Notes: a model not told the origin generated them from the sequence alone. DNA of 64,000 nucleotides from Taibaiella sp965229095 (GCA_965229095.1 OZ245855.1:1550001-1614000), one strand, 5' to 3'; shown: positions 51,704 through 60,541, counted from the stretch's first letter. Translations and numbers: made by a program.

Positions 51704-52648
51704 CTAAAAAATAATATCCTTGTTTTGTTTCAGGTATGCTGTTTTGTATCTCTCCTCCCCTGCTTCAGGGGCTATGCTGCCCAGGTAATCTATACTTAGC
51801 TCTTCCTTTTGCGATAAATAGGCTCCTGCTTCTATTTCAAATACGGCATGGCAGCGGTCGACCCTGCCTGTCGCCCTATTCACCTGCTGTTCTATCGCTA
51901 TTTTTATGACCGGGTAAATATCCTGTACCAGGTTCAGGTCGTAATGATGAGCCAGTGCCTTACGCACTGCAGCTATATCTTCGGGATGCTGCAATCTTTT
52001 TTCTGCATTGATCCTTAATGTACAGGCATCTTCATCAACGGACGCTACGGTAAGCTTCCCATCGATGCGATAGGCACCTAAAATATCGTTGTGCAGCTCC
52101 AGGTCGATGGCCGTATGCAGGCCGTCCACATAAAAAGACTTGTTGTAAAGTGGTAGAAAGAAGCTCTGGAAGAGTATATCTTTTTTTATCGTAGCATAGA
52201 AAACATTTTCACCGGCAAGATAAGGTTCCATACGTTCGACAACATGCATCACATCCGCATTACCATTACAGACAGCGCTTATGACCGCTTTCTCTTTATC
52301 CCATGCTTTCCTGATATCGGTAAAGTTGCCGATGCCGTTCATATGGCCTGCTTCATCTCCGATCATGATCACATAAGGATAGATCGCCGCCTGCATGGCC
52401 ACGGCTACCTGGTCCGGTATGGCATAAAAGGGCTGGTTGTTGAGGGTAAGGTTGTACTTTAAGAACTCCAGCGCAAGCATACCGTCAGCGGTAGCAGCAG
52501 CACTTAGAGCAAAGTCATAGCGGATATCATCGAGCGTTGTCCGGTAGCGGGTCTGCTCCGAAGATCTATAAGATACGCTGTATTGGCGGATATCCTCCCA
52601 GGCCTGCAGCGGTATATTTACTTTTGGTGAAATGGTATTCCAACTCAT
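51704..52648 (-). CDS. Putative T6SSiii effector adaptor/chaperone, second copy
   Basis: 314 residues, no signal peptide. It ends 20 bases before the DUF4280 peptidoglycan toxin. Remote resemblance to 39066-39950 is seen by eye: EFLKYNLTLNNQPFYAI matches DMLEYTQSNQAGLYKW; GHMNGIGNFTDIRKAW (residues about 101-116) matches GMIGCILNVDQVRKEW (about 93-108); GKLTVASVDEDACTL matches EEYVLTEKQDDCKVV. Not a known adaptor family that I recognise. Confidence 0.6.
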   Translation of the reverse strand: MSWNTISPKVNIPLQAWEDIRQYSVSYRSSEQTRYRTTLDDIRYDFALSAAATADGMLALEFLKYNLTLNNQPFYAIPDQVAVAMQAAIYPYVIMIGDEAGHMNGIGNFTDIRKAWDKEKAVISAVCNGNADVMHVVERMEPYLAGENVFYATIKKDILFQSFFLPLYNKSFYVDGLHTAIDLELHNDILGAYRIDGKLTVASVDEDACTLRINAEKRLQHPEDIAAVRKALAHHYDLNLVQDIYPVIKIAIEQQVNRATGRVDRCHAVFEIEAGAYLSQKEELSIDYLGSIAPEAGEERYKTAYLKQNKDIIF

Positions 52649-52732
52649 TTACATTTCATTTTATCCGGCATTGCCAAAGCTGCCCGATGGTCTTATAGTA
52701 TGGTTTGGGTCATCTTTATTGGAGATGATCGT

Positions 52733-53194
52733 TTATCGAAAACACAACTGTTCCGGCTGTACCTCATTACCCATATCAGCCGATGGATAAAGCCGGGAGC
52801 TGTTCCCGCTCTTCCGCCTTATAAAGCCCTGGCGCTCCCCTATGGAATAAAGAGAAAATAAAGCGACAACAGCGCCCAGGTAAAAGAGTATAATTAAAAA
52901 GTTTAGCCCTAACCTTTTGCGGAAGATATTAAAGCGTCCCATAAGTATCGCTTGTATGATCCAGATAAAAGGAAAAAGAATACAGAACCAGAAATACAGG
53001 CCAAAGAGGATAATGATCACCAAAGAAAAGAAACCATGAACATTGTTCCAGTAAGGGCCTGTATTGTAATACTGATGGGCATCGCCGTCCATGTGATATA
53101 CTATGGTGATCACGATCAGGAACAGAAAAAAGTACATTTCTGATTTCAGAATGCTATCTATTCTTTTTTCAAAAATGCTTTTGAAGTTGCTCAT
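52733..53194 (-). CDS. Membrane protein, likely immunity to the cysteine-protease toxin
   Basis: 153 residues with three predicted helices: YFFLFLIVITIVYHM, FFSLVIIILFGLYFWFCILF and LNFLIILFYLGAVVALFSLY. The C-terminal tail is polar. It begins 8 bases after the stop of the toxin candidate at 53202. Membrane immunity suggests that the toxin acts in the periplasm or at the membrane. No family recognised. Confidence 0.65.
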   Translation of the reverse strand: MSNFKSIFEKRIDSILKSEMYFFLFLIVITIVYHMDGDAHQYYNTGPYWNNVHGFFSLVIIILFGLYFWFCILFPFIWIIQAILMGRFNIFRKRLGLNFLIILFYLGAVVALFSLYSIGERQGFIRRKSGNSSRLYPSADMGNEVQPEQLCFR

Positions 53195-53201
53195 GTTTCT
53201 T

Positions 53202-54536
53202 TTATTTGCCGGCTACATATCCGAAGAACCCATCTGTAAATACATCGTCATTCACGGTATATTCCCGGATACTACCCCAGGTATATATTTGTACCCATAC
53301 TGTACCGGCGGTATCGTCATGACAGATATCCAGTAGTCCTACCCAATGGTTAGGATTGGTCCAGAAGGGCTTTTTATTCTTGGTAAAATTATCGGCATTT
53401 ATCTCGATAGCCAGCCGGTATCCTTCCGTCAGCTTTTCTTTCAGCTTTGTGACCATATCAGAAGCTGTTTCCCATTTTGAGGTGAGCAGATTGGTGTCGT
53501 TGATCACATCCTGGTAGTTGGCAACATTTTTCATTACCGAAGCCACTGTGCCGGGGAAAGTGATACCGGTACTGCCTTCCACAAGGCCGCCGGCATTGGG
53601 CCCATCCGGATCATAGTCAAATACATCATTCAGATAGTCCCTGATCGTTACCAGGAATACGAAGTCGGCTGTTGCCATCTTTTTCTTTGTCGCCGACTCT
53701 TCCGGGTATTCTTTATCCGTTTGTTTATACTTGAGCAAATGCTCATCGCTATCAATCGTTACCTTGTAATTTGTGGCAGCTATCGTCGCATCGCCCCTGC
53801 GATGCATATCCAGCACAAATTTTTCGTAAGCAGCGCTTTGCCCTTTGGCAAAATTATAACCCACTACGGCTATGCCACAAAGAGAGGTACCTCCCTGATC
53901 GATTAATTCGGCTTTGCCAACCCTATCTGCCACCTCTTGTTTAATTTGCTTACGGCTCAACCATCTGAACCGGTAATGCACCCACTTCTTAAATGTGGCA
54001 CCGGTATCTTTCGATTCGATAAAAGCATAGATAACAAGTTCCCTACCGCATATATCCGGGTTATTGGTCAGGCGGAGCCTCAGTTTTCTTCCTCTTGTGT
54101 CGCATATCTTCCCGGCCCCGGCCGGTTCTATGGCTCCGTCTTCTCCTTCAAAACGATAACTCCATTTGATCAAGCTATCGTCTGAAGGTATATTGTCATT
54201 TTTAAATTTTATGACTTCAAACTCATAAGTTACTTCATACTGCATACCCTCCACCAGGGTTCCGCTATCGTCGTAACCCTGCTCCAGCTTGGTAGTAAGC
54301 TGTATTTTTTCCACTTCCGCTTTTTGTGTTGACGGCTTTTTCAGAATCTGCCGTTCTACCCGGTCTTCATTCCTTACGGTTTGCCCTTCCCCGCTTTTTT
54401 GCTGAAAAGCACTCGTAGAGCTATTTTTAACGGTGCCACCGTCTACCCGGTAAGTTTCTTTTGCGCTATACAAAATTTTCCCGCCCGCTTTTATACTCAG
54501 GTTGCCTTTACTGGCATTGTCTGCTGAATTACTCAT
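53202..54536 (-). CDS. Cargo effector with papain-like cysteine-protease domain
   Basis: 444 residues. N-terminal polar region (NLSIKAGGKILYSAKETYRV), an Ig-like beta domain (about 70-190), then a papain-like fold: Gln and Cys220 in DQGGTSLCGIAVVGYNFAKG, His397 in NPNHWVGLLD, and YTWGS near 415 in the place of the NSWG of papain. No PAAR or DUF4280 domain, so it would ride as cargo on VgrG2 or Hcp. It starts 21 bases after the vgrG2 stop. Substrate unknown. Paired with a three-helix membrane protein. Confidence 0.72.
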   Translation of the reverse strand: MSNSADNASKGNLSIKAGGKILYSAKETYRVDGGTVKNSSTSAFQQKSGEGQTVRNEDRVERQILKKPSTQKAEVEKIQLTTKLEQGYDDSGTLVEGMQYEVTYEFEVIKFKNDNIPSDDSLIKWSYRFEGEDGAIEPAGAGKICDTRGRKLRLRLTNNPDICGRELVIYAFIESKDTGATFKKWVHYRFRWLSRKQIKQEVADRVGKAELIDQGGTSLCGIAVVGYNFAKGQSAAYEKFVLDMHRRGDATIAATNYKVTIDSDEHLLKYKQTDKEYPEESATKKKMATADFVFLVTIRDYLNDVFDYDPDGPNAGGLVEGSTGITFPGTVASVMKNVANYQDVINDTNLLTSKWETASDMVTKLKEKLTEGYRLAIEINADNFTKNKKPFWTNPNHWVGLLDICHDDTAGTVWVQIYTWGSIREYTVNDDVFTDGFFGYVAGK

Positions 54537-54557
54537 AACCGTTATATCTTTTGATCC

Positions 54558-56618
54558 TTATGAGTTATGGGATTGGGAACCGGAGGTATTTAAAATCTCG
54601 CCATCGCTATTGTGGTGGATATTCTTTCCTGCAGAAACTACGATATCGTCCTTAGCCGATTTCTGAACATTGGTAGCATTGGCACTATAATTCTCCGTTG
54701 CTTCGTGAGCTACATTCGTAGCCACCACACTGTAATCCCCGCCGGCCAGCTTGCTGATGTTCATCCCGGCATTGGTCGCCACATTAATACCGGCGTTCTG
54801 GCTTATGTTCTCTCCTGCGGTAGTGAGCACATTAACCCCGGCATTCTGAATAATGCTTTCTCCGGCATTCATCACTATGTTTTTAGGGGCCGAAACGGTG
54901 ATGTTCCCTGCTCCGTCCATAAGCCAGCTGTTGCCGCTGGGGTCTTTGATGTATATGCTTCCGGCGCCTTCGGTATCGTCGATCTGGATCAGGCATCCGC
55001 TGCGGGTGGTAATGGTCTTTTTATGGTTCTCCAATCCGCCGCCCTCGCCTATCTTCCCGTGAAATACACTACCGGTTACAAAGGGACGGTCGGGATTGCC
55101 TGCCTCAAAATCCACATATACCTGGTCGCCTATTTCGGGTATGGTGACGATACCTCGGTTGGTAGCTACCTTATCCCCTGCCCCGCCGGCATCGGGCGTG
55201 AGCACGCGTATGAAATCGGTTTGCGGTATGCCTTGCTGTTGCCAGCCCAGGAATTTTACCCTTACCCTTCCCTGGTTATCCTTATTGTCGATCACCTGGG
55301 CCAGCATAGGATACGTTACGGGCTTGTGGTAGGGCAATACCGGCGGCATTTCGGCCGCTGCCGGGATGCCTTCAAATTGGTTGTAGTACTTACCGGTAAT
55401 ATCCCAATGGTGTTCGATCTGCGTAATGCGAACGGGTGCATGATTGGCCGTTTGCCCCATCCTGCGCAGGTCTACCTGTACATTGATGCCTATGCGCAAG
55501 TCGTGTACCGATGTCTCGCCGGTTACGTAATACATACCGGCAGCGCTTTGCGCGCTTTTACTTTTGCCTATAGCTTCCAGGGTGGCCTGCCTGGCCGGCA
55601 AGAAGGATTGACCGCCTACAGCAGGCGTAGTGCCGAACAGTTCTTTGGATTTATTAAAGGCAATCTGGTTATAGGTACCTGCATTGCTGTTGTATTCGTT
55701 GCCATTGGCATTGACTGAGCGATGCCCGTCTGCCTCGTAGTCGAACAGGCCCTGCTGGATAGGCTTTGCCTTCAGGCTCATATTGATCCGGGAACAATTG
55801 TGACCGTAAATGATACTGGTGCCGCTCAGGGCTTCGGGCTTGCCAAAGACCAGCTCCTTGCCATTGAAATAAAGCCATTGCCCGGTCTCCGAACTCAGAC
55901 GTTTGAAAAAGTTCCAGACATTTTCGTTGTAACGGCATACGAAGGGAATGGTATCGGATATGGTGGGATCGACTTTAAGCGAAGCCTTGACCTGGGATAA
56001 GGATTGGCTGGCGCTGTCTTTGACGATCGTGCTTAAGCTCTTTTTGTAAAAGGTTTCGAAGTGTGGCGCTCCGTCGAGCAGCCAGGTGGGCGAATACCCG
56101 GTAAGTTCCAGAATACCCTCGTTCAATGCATCTTGCTCCAGGCGTACATCGGCTATCACAAACAGGTTCTGCAGCTTGCCGGGAGCAACTTTATTGGTAT
56201 CGTACAATTCTACTTCCGCTACCTGTCCCAGTAATTTCTCGGCGCCATCCATGATCATGGTACCGGATGCTTGTACCTGGTCCTGGAAGCAGCGTAGCTT
56301 TAATTCGTTATGACCGCCTATTTCCTGGCGGATGTGTATCGATAATACTTCATTGATCACGTTTCCATTGACCGATACATTGGCCGCTATGCGTGAAGAT
56401 AAGATACCGGCGGCTGTTGCCACAATACTATCTGAGGAAGTAGGTATTTTATTGGCCTTTGCTGCCGCAGTAGCAGCAGGGGTATCGAGCTGGTCAAAGG
56501 GAATATTTCCGGGGTTAAGCTGGTTTGCCCTCTCTCCCGGCAGGCCGGCGGGCATATCCTTCATCAGATCTTCTGTATGGCCCGAAGCTGCCGGTATGGG
56601 TGTAGGTGCAAAGGACAT
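54558..56618 (-). CDS. vgrG: T6SS spike protein VgrG (TssI), copy 2
   Basis: 686 residues from MSFAPTPIPAASGHTEDLMK. It shares the linker PFDQLDTPAATAAAKANKIP and most of the core with copy 1 but has a shorter head. The C-terminal needle differs completely: it is a repeat of the NAGxNI type (AGESIIQNAGVNVLTTAGEN, ISQNAGINVATNAGMNISKL), a beta-helix with a period near 8 residues. Core motifs include RVRVKFLGWQQQGIPQTDFI and DQVYVDFEAGNPDRPFVTGS. Its different tip probably selects different effectors. Confidence 0.95.
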   Translation of the reverse strand: MSFAPTPIPAASGHTEDLMKDMPAGLPGERANQLNPGNIPFDQLDTPAATAAAKANKIPTSSDSIVATAAGILSSRIAANVSVNGNVINEVLSIHIRQEIGGHNELKLRCFQDQVQASGTMIMDGAEKLLGQVAEVELYDTNKVAPGKLQNLFVIADVRLEQDALNEGILELTGYSPTWLLDGAPHFETFYKKSLSTIVKDSASQSLSQVKASLKVDPTISDTIPFVCRYNENVWNFFKRLSSETGQWLYFNGKELVFGKPEALSGTSIIYGHNCSRINMSLKAKPIQQGLFDYEADGHRSVNANGNEYNSNAGTYNQIAFNKSKELFGTTPAVGGQSFLPARQATLEAIGKSKSAQSAAGMYYVTGETSVHDLRIGINVQVDLRRMGQTANHAPVRITQIEHHWDITGKYYNQFEGIPAAAEMPPVLPYHKPVTYPMLAQVIDNKDNQGRVRVKFLGWQQQGIPQTDFIRVLTPDAGGAGDKVATNRGIVTIPEIGDQVYVDFEAGNPDRPFVTGSVFHGKIGEGGGLENHKKTITTRSGCLIQIDDTEGAGSIYIKDPSGNSWLMDGAGNITVSAPKNIVMNAGESIIQNAGVNVLTTAGENISQNAGINVATNAGMNISKLAGGDYSVVATNVAHEATENYSANATNVQKSAKDDIVVSAGKNIHHNSDGEILNTSGSQSHNS

Positions 56619-56782
56619 AATCAATGGTTTTATAGGGGATATTAAATACAAGGAAAAACGATAACCATAAGCGCTCCGTTGCCTGGACAGCACTGGGAAG
56701 CCGGCAATGATCGTCGGGAACTATGGTCTCAAGTTATATGTATCATAAGCAAGTCTTTCATCAACCTATAACAAGGTATAGA

Positions 56783-56813
56783 TAAAAGGGTTGCCTTAAT
56801 GACAACCCTTTTA
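56783..56813 (-). terminator. Terminator between hcp2 and vgrG2
   Basis: TAAAAGGGTTG, nine-base loop, CAACCCTTTTA. Same place and nearly the same stem as in cassette 1. The stretch 56619-56962 has no gene. Confidence 0.8.
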
Positions 56814-56962
56814 TGTATTGACTGTGCGCTATATACTGTTACACCACAAGGAAAGGAGCATAGGTCCCCGGCGGCTAAACGCCTTTTGTTCCAGGAGAGC
56901 ATCAGCATAGATACACAACAACTCGGTTAAAGCATTGTCTGTTTACAGCAAACTTATGTTGC

Positions 56963-57370
56963 TTATGCCGACTTGTAATCAAATGTGAGATCGCCTTGTC
57001 CAATCCTGGTGGTCTTGGAGGAGATCACGATGGTAATCGTGTACGGGATGGAATCAACAGAATCGTACTTGGATGCGTAGTAGGTAATAGAGCACTCTTT
57101 GAACTCTTTCTCTACCAGCTTGCCGTCCCCGTTGGTCTTGTTGAGGGTCAGCTTTGCGTCAAATTGTTTGCGGGAGTTGGCAAACTTTTCAAAAAGGGTG
57201 GCGGTGTCTTCCGTCCCTTCGATTACAAAACGTGCGTCGGCCTTAGTTGCATAGGCGGTTACGCGGTTCCATTGATCCACGGGTTTCATGGATTCAAAAC
57301 TTGCCTGGAATACATTGTATTCCTTACCGTCCAGGCTGAGACGAGCGAGCGTACTAGCAGATGATGCCAT
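56963..57370 (-). CDS. hcp: T6SS tube protein Hcp (TssD), copy 2
   Basis: 135 residues, 123 identical to copy 1. Changes are spread along the chain (for example RLSLDGKEYNVFQASFES versus RLKLDGKEYTVHQAIFES). It forms the tube and may bind small cargo in the lumen. Its promoter region keeps the TACTTTAG element of hcp1. Confidence 0.96.
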   Translation of the reverse strand: MASSASTLARLSLDGKEYNVFQASFESMKPVDQWNRVTAYATKADARFVIEGTEDTATLFEKFANSRKQFDAKLTLNKTNGDGKLVEKEFKECSITYYASKYDSVDSIPYTITIVISSKTTRIGQGDLTFDYKSA

Positions 57371-57413
57371 AGTAGTTAAGCTTTAAGGGTTAAAAAAAAT
57401 GATTTTTGTAGTG

Positions 57414-57421
57414 CTAAAGTA
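57414..57421 (-). promoter_or_regulatory. hcp2 -7 element
   Basis: TACTTTAG on the minus strand, matching the hcp1 promoter. The -33 region is replaced by the arm of the palindrome 57429-57463. Confidence 0.5.
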
Positions 57422-57428
57422 GCCACAG

Positions 57429-57463
57429 AATATTAACGCTGGCGTAAGGCCAGCGTTAATATT
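57429..57463 (-). terminator. Perfect 15-bp hairpin upstream of hcp2
   Basis: AATATTAACGCTGGC, loop GTAAG, and the exact complement. It follows tssK on the same strand and abuts the hcp2 promoter, so it may end the tss operon or bind a regulator. It is absent from the hcp1 promoter. Confidence 0.6.
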
Positions 57464-57489
57464 TTATTAAATGCATTTTTATTGTTATA
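57462..57489. promoter_or_regulatory. 28-base element shared by both hcp promoters (copy 2)
   Basis: Same sequence as 42993-43020 apart from two bases, at a comparable distance upstream of hcp2. The core is TTAAATGCATTTTTAT. Confidence 0.5.
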
Positions 57490-57562
57490 CCTTGTTAGCT
57501 ATCAATATTTTAAAGGATCATTTTTTTTAAAGGCAGTTACAACGATGTTATACTGATGCGCG

Positions 57563-58720
57563 CTAATCCAGGATGCTCCAGCCTTTCCGGTCTTTGGGCC
57601 TGGCCAGTACCTCTTCTTTCACCACGATGTTTTCACGTTTCACACCGATGTATTCCAGTGTATTGAGGCGTTGCAGGATAACGATAAGGTTGTTCAACAT
57701 CTCGTTGATACCCGCGAAATATTCACCCGTATTGTGATGGTTGTAATTGATATCGATTACCTGCGACAGCTTATCGGTAAACAGGACCGGTGTTATATCA
57801 CTCCATTCAAAAAAGTAGTTCAGCAGTTCTTCTTTTTCGCTTTCGGGGAGTATGCGTACATAGGTCAATACCTGATTCGATAATTGCGCCATCATGTCTA
57901 CCAGGAATACAGGCGATTGTTGCGGAATCATGTTCCGGATGCCGAAATAGTTATTGGCGCAATAATTCAGGATCACGGCGCACAGGCTTTTTACGTTCTG
58001 GGCAACGGGCGATTTCTGGCTTTTGAAGTTTACTTTTTGCACGATAAGCTGTGCCAGGTTCTGGATGTCGGCCAGTTGTTCGATAATGTTCTTATAGTGC
58101 TGCTTCAGCCTTTCGTTGCTGATGATGGATACAGCGGGCGGGATAAAGTTATCGTCTTTCGAAATGTCGTTGCCGTTCTTCCTGATCCTGCCGATCACCA
58201 GATGATAGGCGCCCAGTTGGTTGAAGTTAAGGCTGTTTTCGGAAATCACCTGCAGCTCATACTTGGGGCTGGTATAAGGCTGGCGGATCGGAATTTCTTC
58301 GGGATCGGGATTGCCCTGGAACACTTTCTCATGCAGGTTCACGACAAGCACCACACTGAAGTATTCCGTCTTTTCGGATTGCAGCCCTTCTTCCGCATCC
58401 TGGAGCTGGGAAACCTTAACGGCACCTTCCAGCGCCGTTCCGGCGATATGAATGCGTACACCGCCCGGTGTAACGGCGTGGTAATCGCTCACAACAATAT
58501 TAAGCTGGTTGGCATTGGAGCGGGTAATGGCATAATCGCTCATCCGGGCGCCGCTACCGGCCAGGGGTGGCAATACGCCAAAAGTATGGTTGTTGATCAG
58601 TAATGAAGCGGTATCCCGTACCTGGTCGGCAAAGAAATGTTCCGTGTTGATAAAATGCTCTTTGTTGATCTTCATGCCGTCGGCCCAATTGACGGCTAAA
58701 TATTTCTGAGGAATGATCAT
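57563..58720 (-). CDS. tssK: T6SS baseplate subunit TssK
   Basis: 385 residues. The start, YLAVNWADGMKINKEHFINT, corresponds to the V-x-W-x-E-G-M-x-L-x-P-x-H-F-Q signature of TssK. Later motifs include PAVSIISNERLKQHYKNIIE and a C-terminal receptor-binding-like helical region (MLNNLIVILQRLNTLEYIGV). TssK links the baseplate to the membrane complex. It ends with a 100-base gap before the hcp2 promoter. Confidence 0.9.
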   Translation of the reverse strand: MIIPQKYLAVNWADGMKINKEHFINTEHFFADQVRDTASLLINNHTFGVLPPLAGSGARMSDYAITRSNANQLNIVVSDYHAVTPGGVRIHIAGTALEGAVKVSQLQDAEEGLQSEKTEYFSVVLVVNLHEKVFQGNPDPEEIPIRQPYTSPKYELQVISENSLNFNQLGAYHLVIGRIRKNGNDISKDDNFIPPAVSIISNERLKQHYKNIIEQLADIQNLAQLIVQKVNFKSQKSPVAQNVKSLCAVILNYCANNYFGIRNMIPQQSPVFLVDMMAQLSNQVLTYVRILPESEKEELLNYFFEWSDITPVLFTDKLSQVIDINYNHHNTGEYFAGINEMLNNLIVILQRLNTLEYIGVKRENIVVKEEVLARPKDRKGWSILD

Positions 58721-58728
58721 AGTCGGTC

Positions 58729-59616
58729 TTATTTATTTTTATCAATTACTTTATGAAAGGTTTCTTCAAAATGCCCGATTACCCTTTTGGAAGTGATTTT
58801 TATATGTTCCTTAATTTTATTTTCGGTGATGGTCAGCTCCGGGTCCAGCAATCTCCTGCTGTGCAAAAAGGATTTTTTGCAATAGAAAACCCAGCTATGC
58901 ATACTCCCATCGGGGCGTATATACTCAATGGTAGAGGCCGGGAATTTGTAATTGTAATCGTCGATAAACTTGCGGAACCAATCGCCCAGGGTAATATCGG
59001 CAGGCGCTTTGGCCTTTACGCGCAGGCGCTCCTCCGCATCGGGCTGTTTGCTGAATTCTATATCCAGCACCAGCAGTCGGTCAAAGTCCAGGCCGTCAAA
59101 ATTGATTTCCTCCGTATTGCTGGGGTATTCCCATACTTTGTAGATCTCGAAGGGGATACTGATAAAGGCCAGGTAGGTCCAATAGAAAATAGCAGGGATA
59201 AAAAAGATCAGGATACAGGTAGCCCCTATATAGCCTACGGTATCGTTGTGCAGCAGGTTATAGACTACCGCAAACAGGTAGCCACCCAGGAGCACGATGA
59301 CCAGCATGACGAAAACCTGCAGGAGCACTTTATGCTTTTCCACGTTCTTGCCTATATGGTGCTCGTATGCCTGCACAAAAAGAATGCCCATAAGGAGGTA
59401 ATAACCCTGCGATACCAGGTAGAGCCAGGGTGCAAATGTAGAATCGACGAGGCCAAACAACCCCGGCACCACCATGATCAGGCTGCTGAGCAATACAAAA
59501 AAGATGAGCTTACGATTACTGAGTAATTTGTTTTTCTTGCTTAACACCATCATCACCCAACCGGCGATGACGGCGATAATGGGCATGATCAGGTACTGTA
59601 AAAATATAGTTTTCAT
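58729..59616 (-). CDS. tssN: T6SSiii membrane protein TssN
   Basis: 295 residues. Several helices lie in the first 165 residues (LIMPIIAVIAGWVMMVL, LIFFVLLSSLIMVVPGLFGL, VLLQVFVMLVIVLLGGYLFA, ILIFFIPAIFYWTYLAFISI), then a cytoplasmic domain with IEFSKQPDAEERLRVKAKAP. TssN is one of the proteins (TssN-R) that replace the TssJLM complex in the Bacteroidota system. Assignment rests on size, topology and place between tssG and tssK. Confidence 0.75.
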   Translation of the reverse strand: MKTIFLQYLIMPIIAVIAGWVMMVLSKKNKLLSNRKLIFFVLLSSLIMVVPGLFGLVDSTFAPWLYLVSQGYYLLMGILFVQAYEHHIGKNVEKHKVLLQVFVMLVIVLLGGYLFAVVYNLLHNDTVGYIGATCILIFFIPAIFYWTYLAFISIPFEIYKVWEYPSNTEEINFDGLDFDRLLVLDIEFSKQPDAEERLRVKAKAPADITLGDWFRKFIDDYNYKFPASTIEYIRPDGSMHSWVFYCKKSFLHSRRLLDPELTITENKIKEHIKITSKRVIGHFEETFHKVIDKNK

Positions 59617-59626
59617 CTGTTCAGGA

Positions 59627-60541
59627 TCAAATAGTAAAGGTATAGCCTAATCTCGCAGCCGTTGTGTCGCCCGATAAGGTAGTCTCGCGTTCACACGATA
59701 TGTCTATTTTCTTTTGAATAAAAATATGGGCCGGCGCCATATATTCCAGTAAGGTGTCCAGTAAAGTTTCAAACCCCGACTGCGGCAGCACTTGTCCCGA
59801 TTCTTCGTCGGGTACCGGGCCTACCTGTACGATCCAGGTCGGAAAACCATCGTCTTGCCGGCCCGGGAAGGTGGAAGTAAGTCCCAGTACCGAATCGCCC
59901 GTGGTAAAGCTCCTGGCTTCCTTTTCCACGGGAATGCCGGTAAAGGTTTCCCTGATGGCAATAGGAAAGCCGGTAAGGAAGCCCAGGCATTTTTCGATCC
60001 ATTCTTTTTTACCCCGCACTTCGGTCAGGATGGGCAGGATGTAAATAAAACTGAGGGCAGTAGCGGGTGGCAGCATCCTGATTACCGGCCAGCCTTGTTC
60101 AAACAACGTAAACAGGTTATTATAGGTTCCTTTTTGCTCGTACATCAGTTCGAGCATCAGCGCCTGCATTTCGAGGTAAGGCGCTTCCTGTTCGAATGGT
60201 TTGAAGAACGTACGCGCTTCATTTTCCTTCTTACGTTGAAGCTTTATTTCTTCCACGATCTCTTCCGACGATTTGCCAAGGCCACCCAGGGTCGAAGGAT
60301 GAAAAATATTCTCGGGAACGGCTTCGTAGATACTCTGGCGAAAGCTTTGCAATACCGTGTATTTGTCCAGGCTTACCTGGCTTATGTCTTCGTAGGTATG
60401 GTAAATATCTTTGGTATGGGTACGAGGCAGGCCGCCTAACCGTTCGATGATAATTTTATTGAAATCCTGCTCATGCACCAGCAGTTGTGCAGCAATCACT
60501 TCGGCCTTGTAATCAGCTTCTATTTTCTGCAGGATATTCAT
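59627..60541 (-). CDS. tssG: T6SS baseplate subunit TssG
   Basis: 304 residues. EAPYLEMQALMLELMYEQ is followed by a helix like the TssG K-x-x-x-x-x-L-x-F-x-x-G-x-P-V-x-I block (KKEWIEKCLGFLTGFPIAIR), then TGDSVLGLTSTFPGRQDDG, TWIVQVGPVPDEESG and LPQSGFETLLDTLLEYMAP, and a final AARLGYTFTI. This matches the TssG layout although the sequence is divergent. TssG bridges TssF and TssK. Ten bases separate it from tssN. Confidence 0.8.
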   Translation of the reverse strand: MNILQKIEADYKAEVIAAQLLVHEQDFNKIIIERLGGLPRTHTKDIYHTYEDISQVSLDKYTVLQSFRQSIYEAVPENIFHPSTLGGLGKSSEEIVEEIKLQRKKENEARTFFKPFEQEAPYLEMQALMLELMYEQKGTYNNLFTLFEQGWPVIRMLPPATALSFIYILPILTEVRGKKEWIEKCLGFLTGFPIAIRETFTGIPVEKEARSFTTGDSVLGLTSTFPGRQDDGFPTWIVQVGPVPDEESGQVLPQSGFETLLDTLLEYMAPAHIFIQKKIDISCERETTLSGDTTAARLGYTFTI

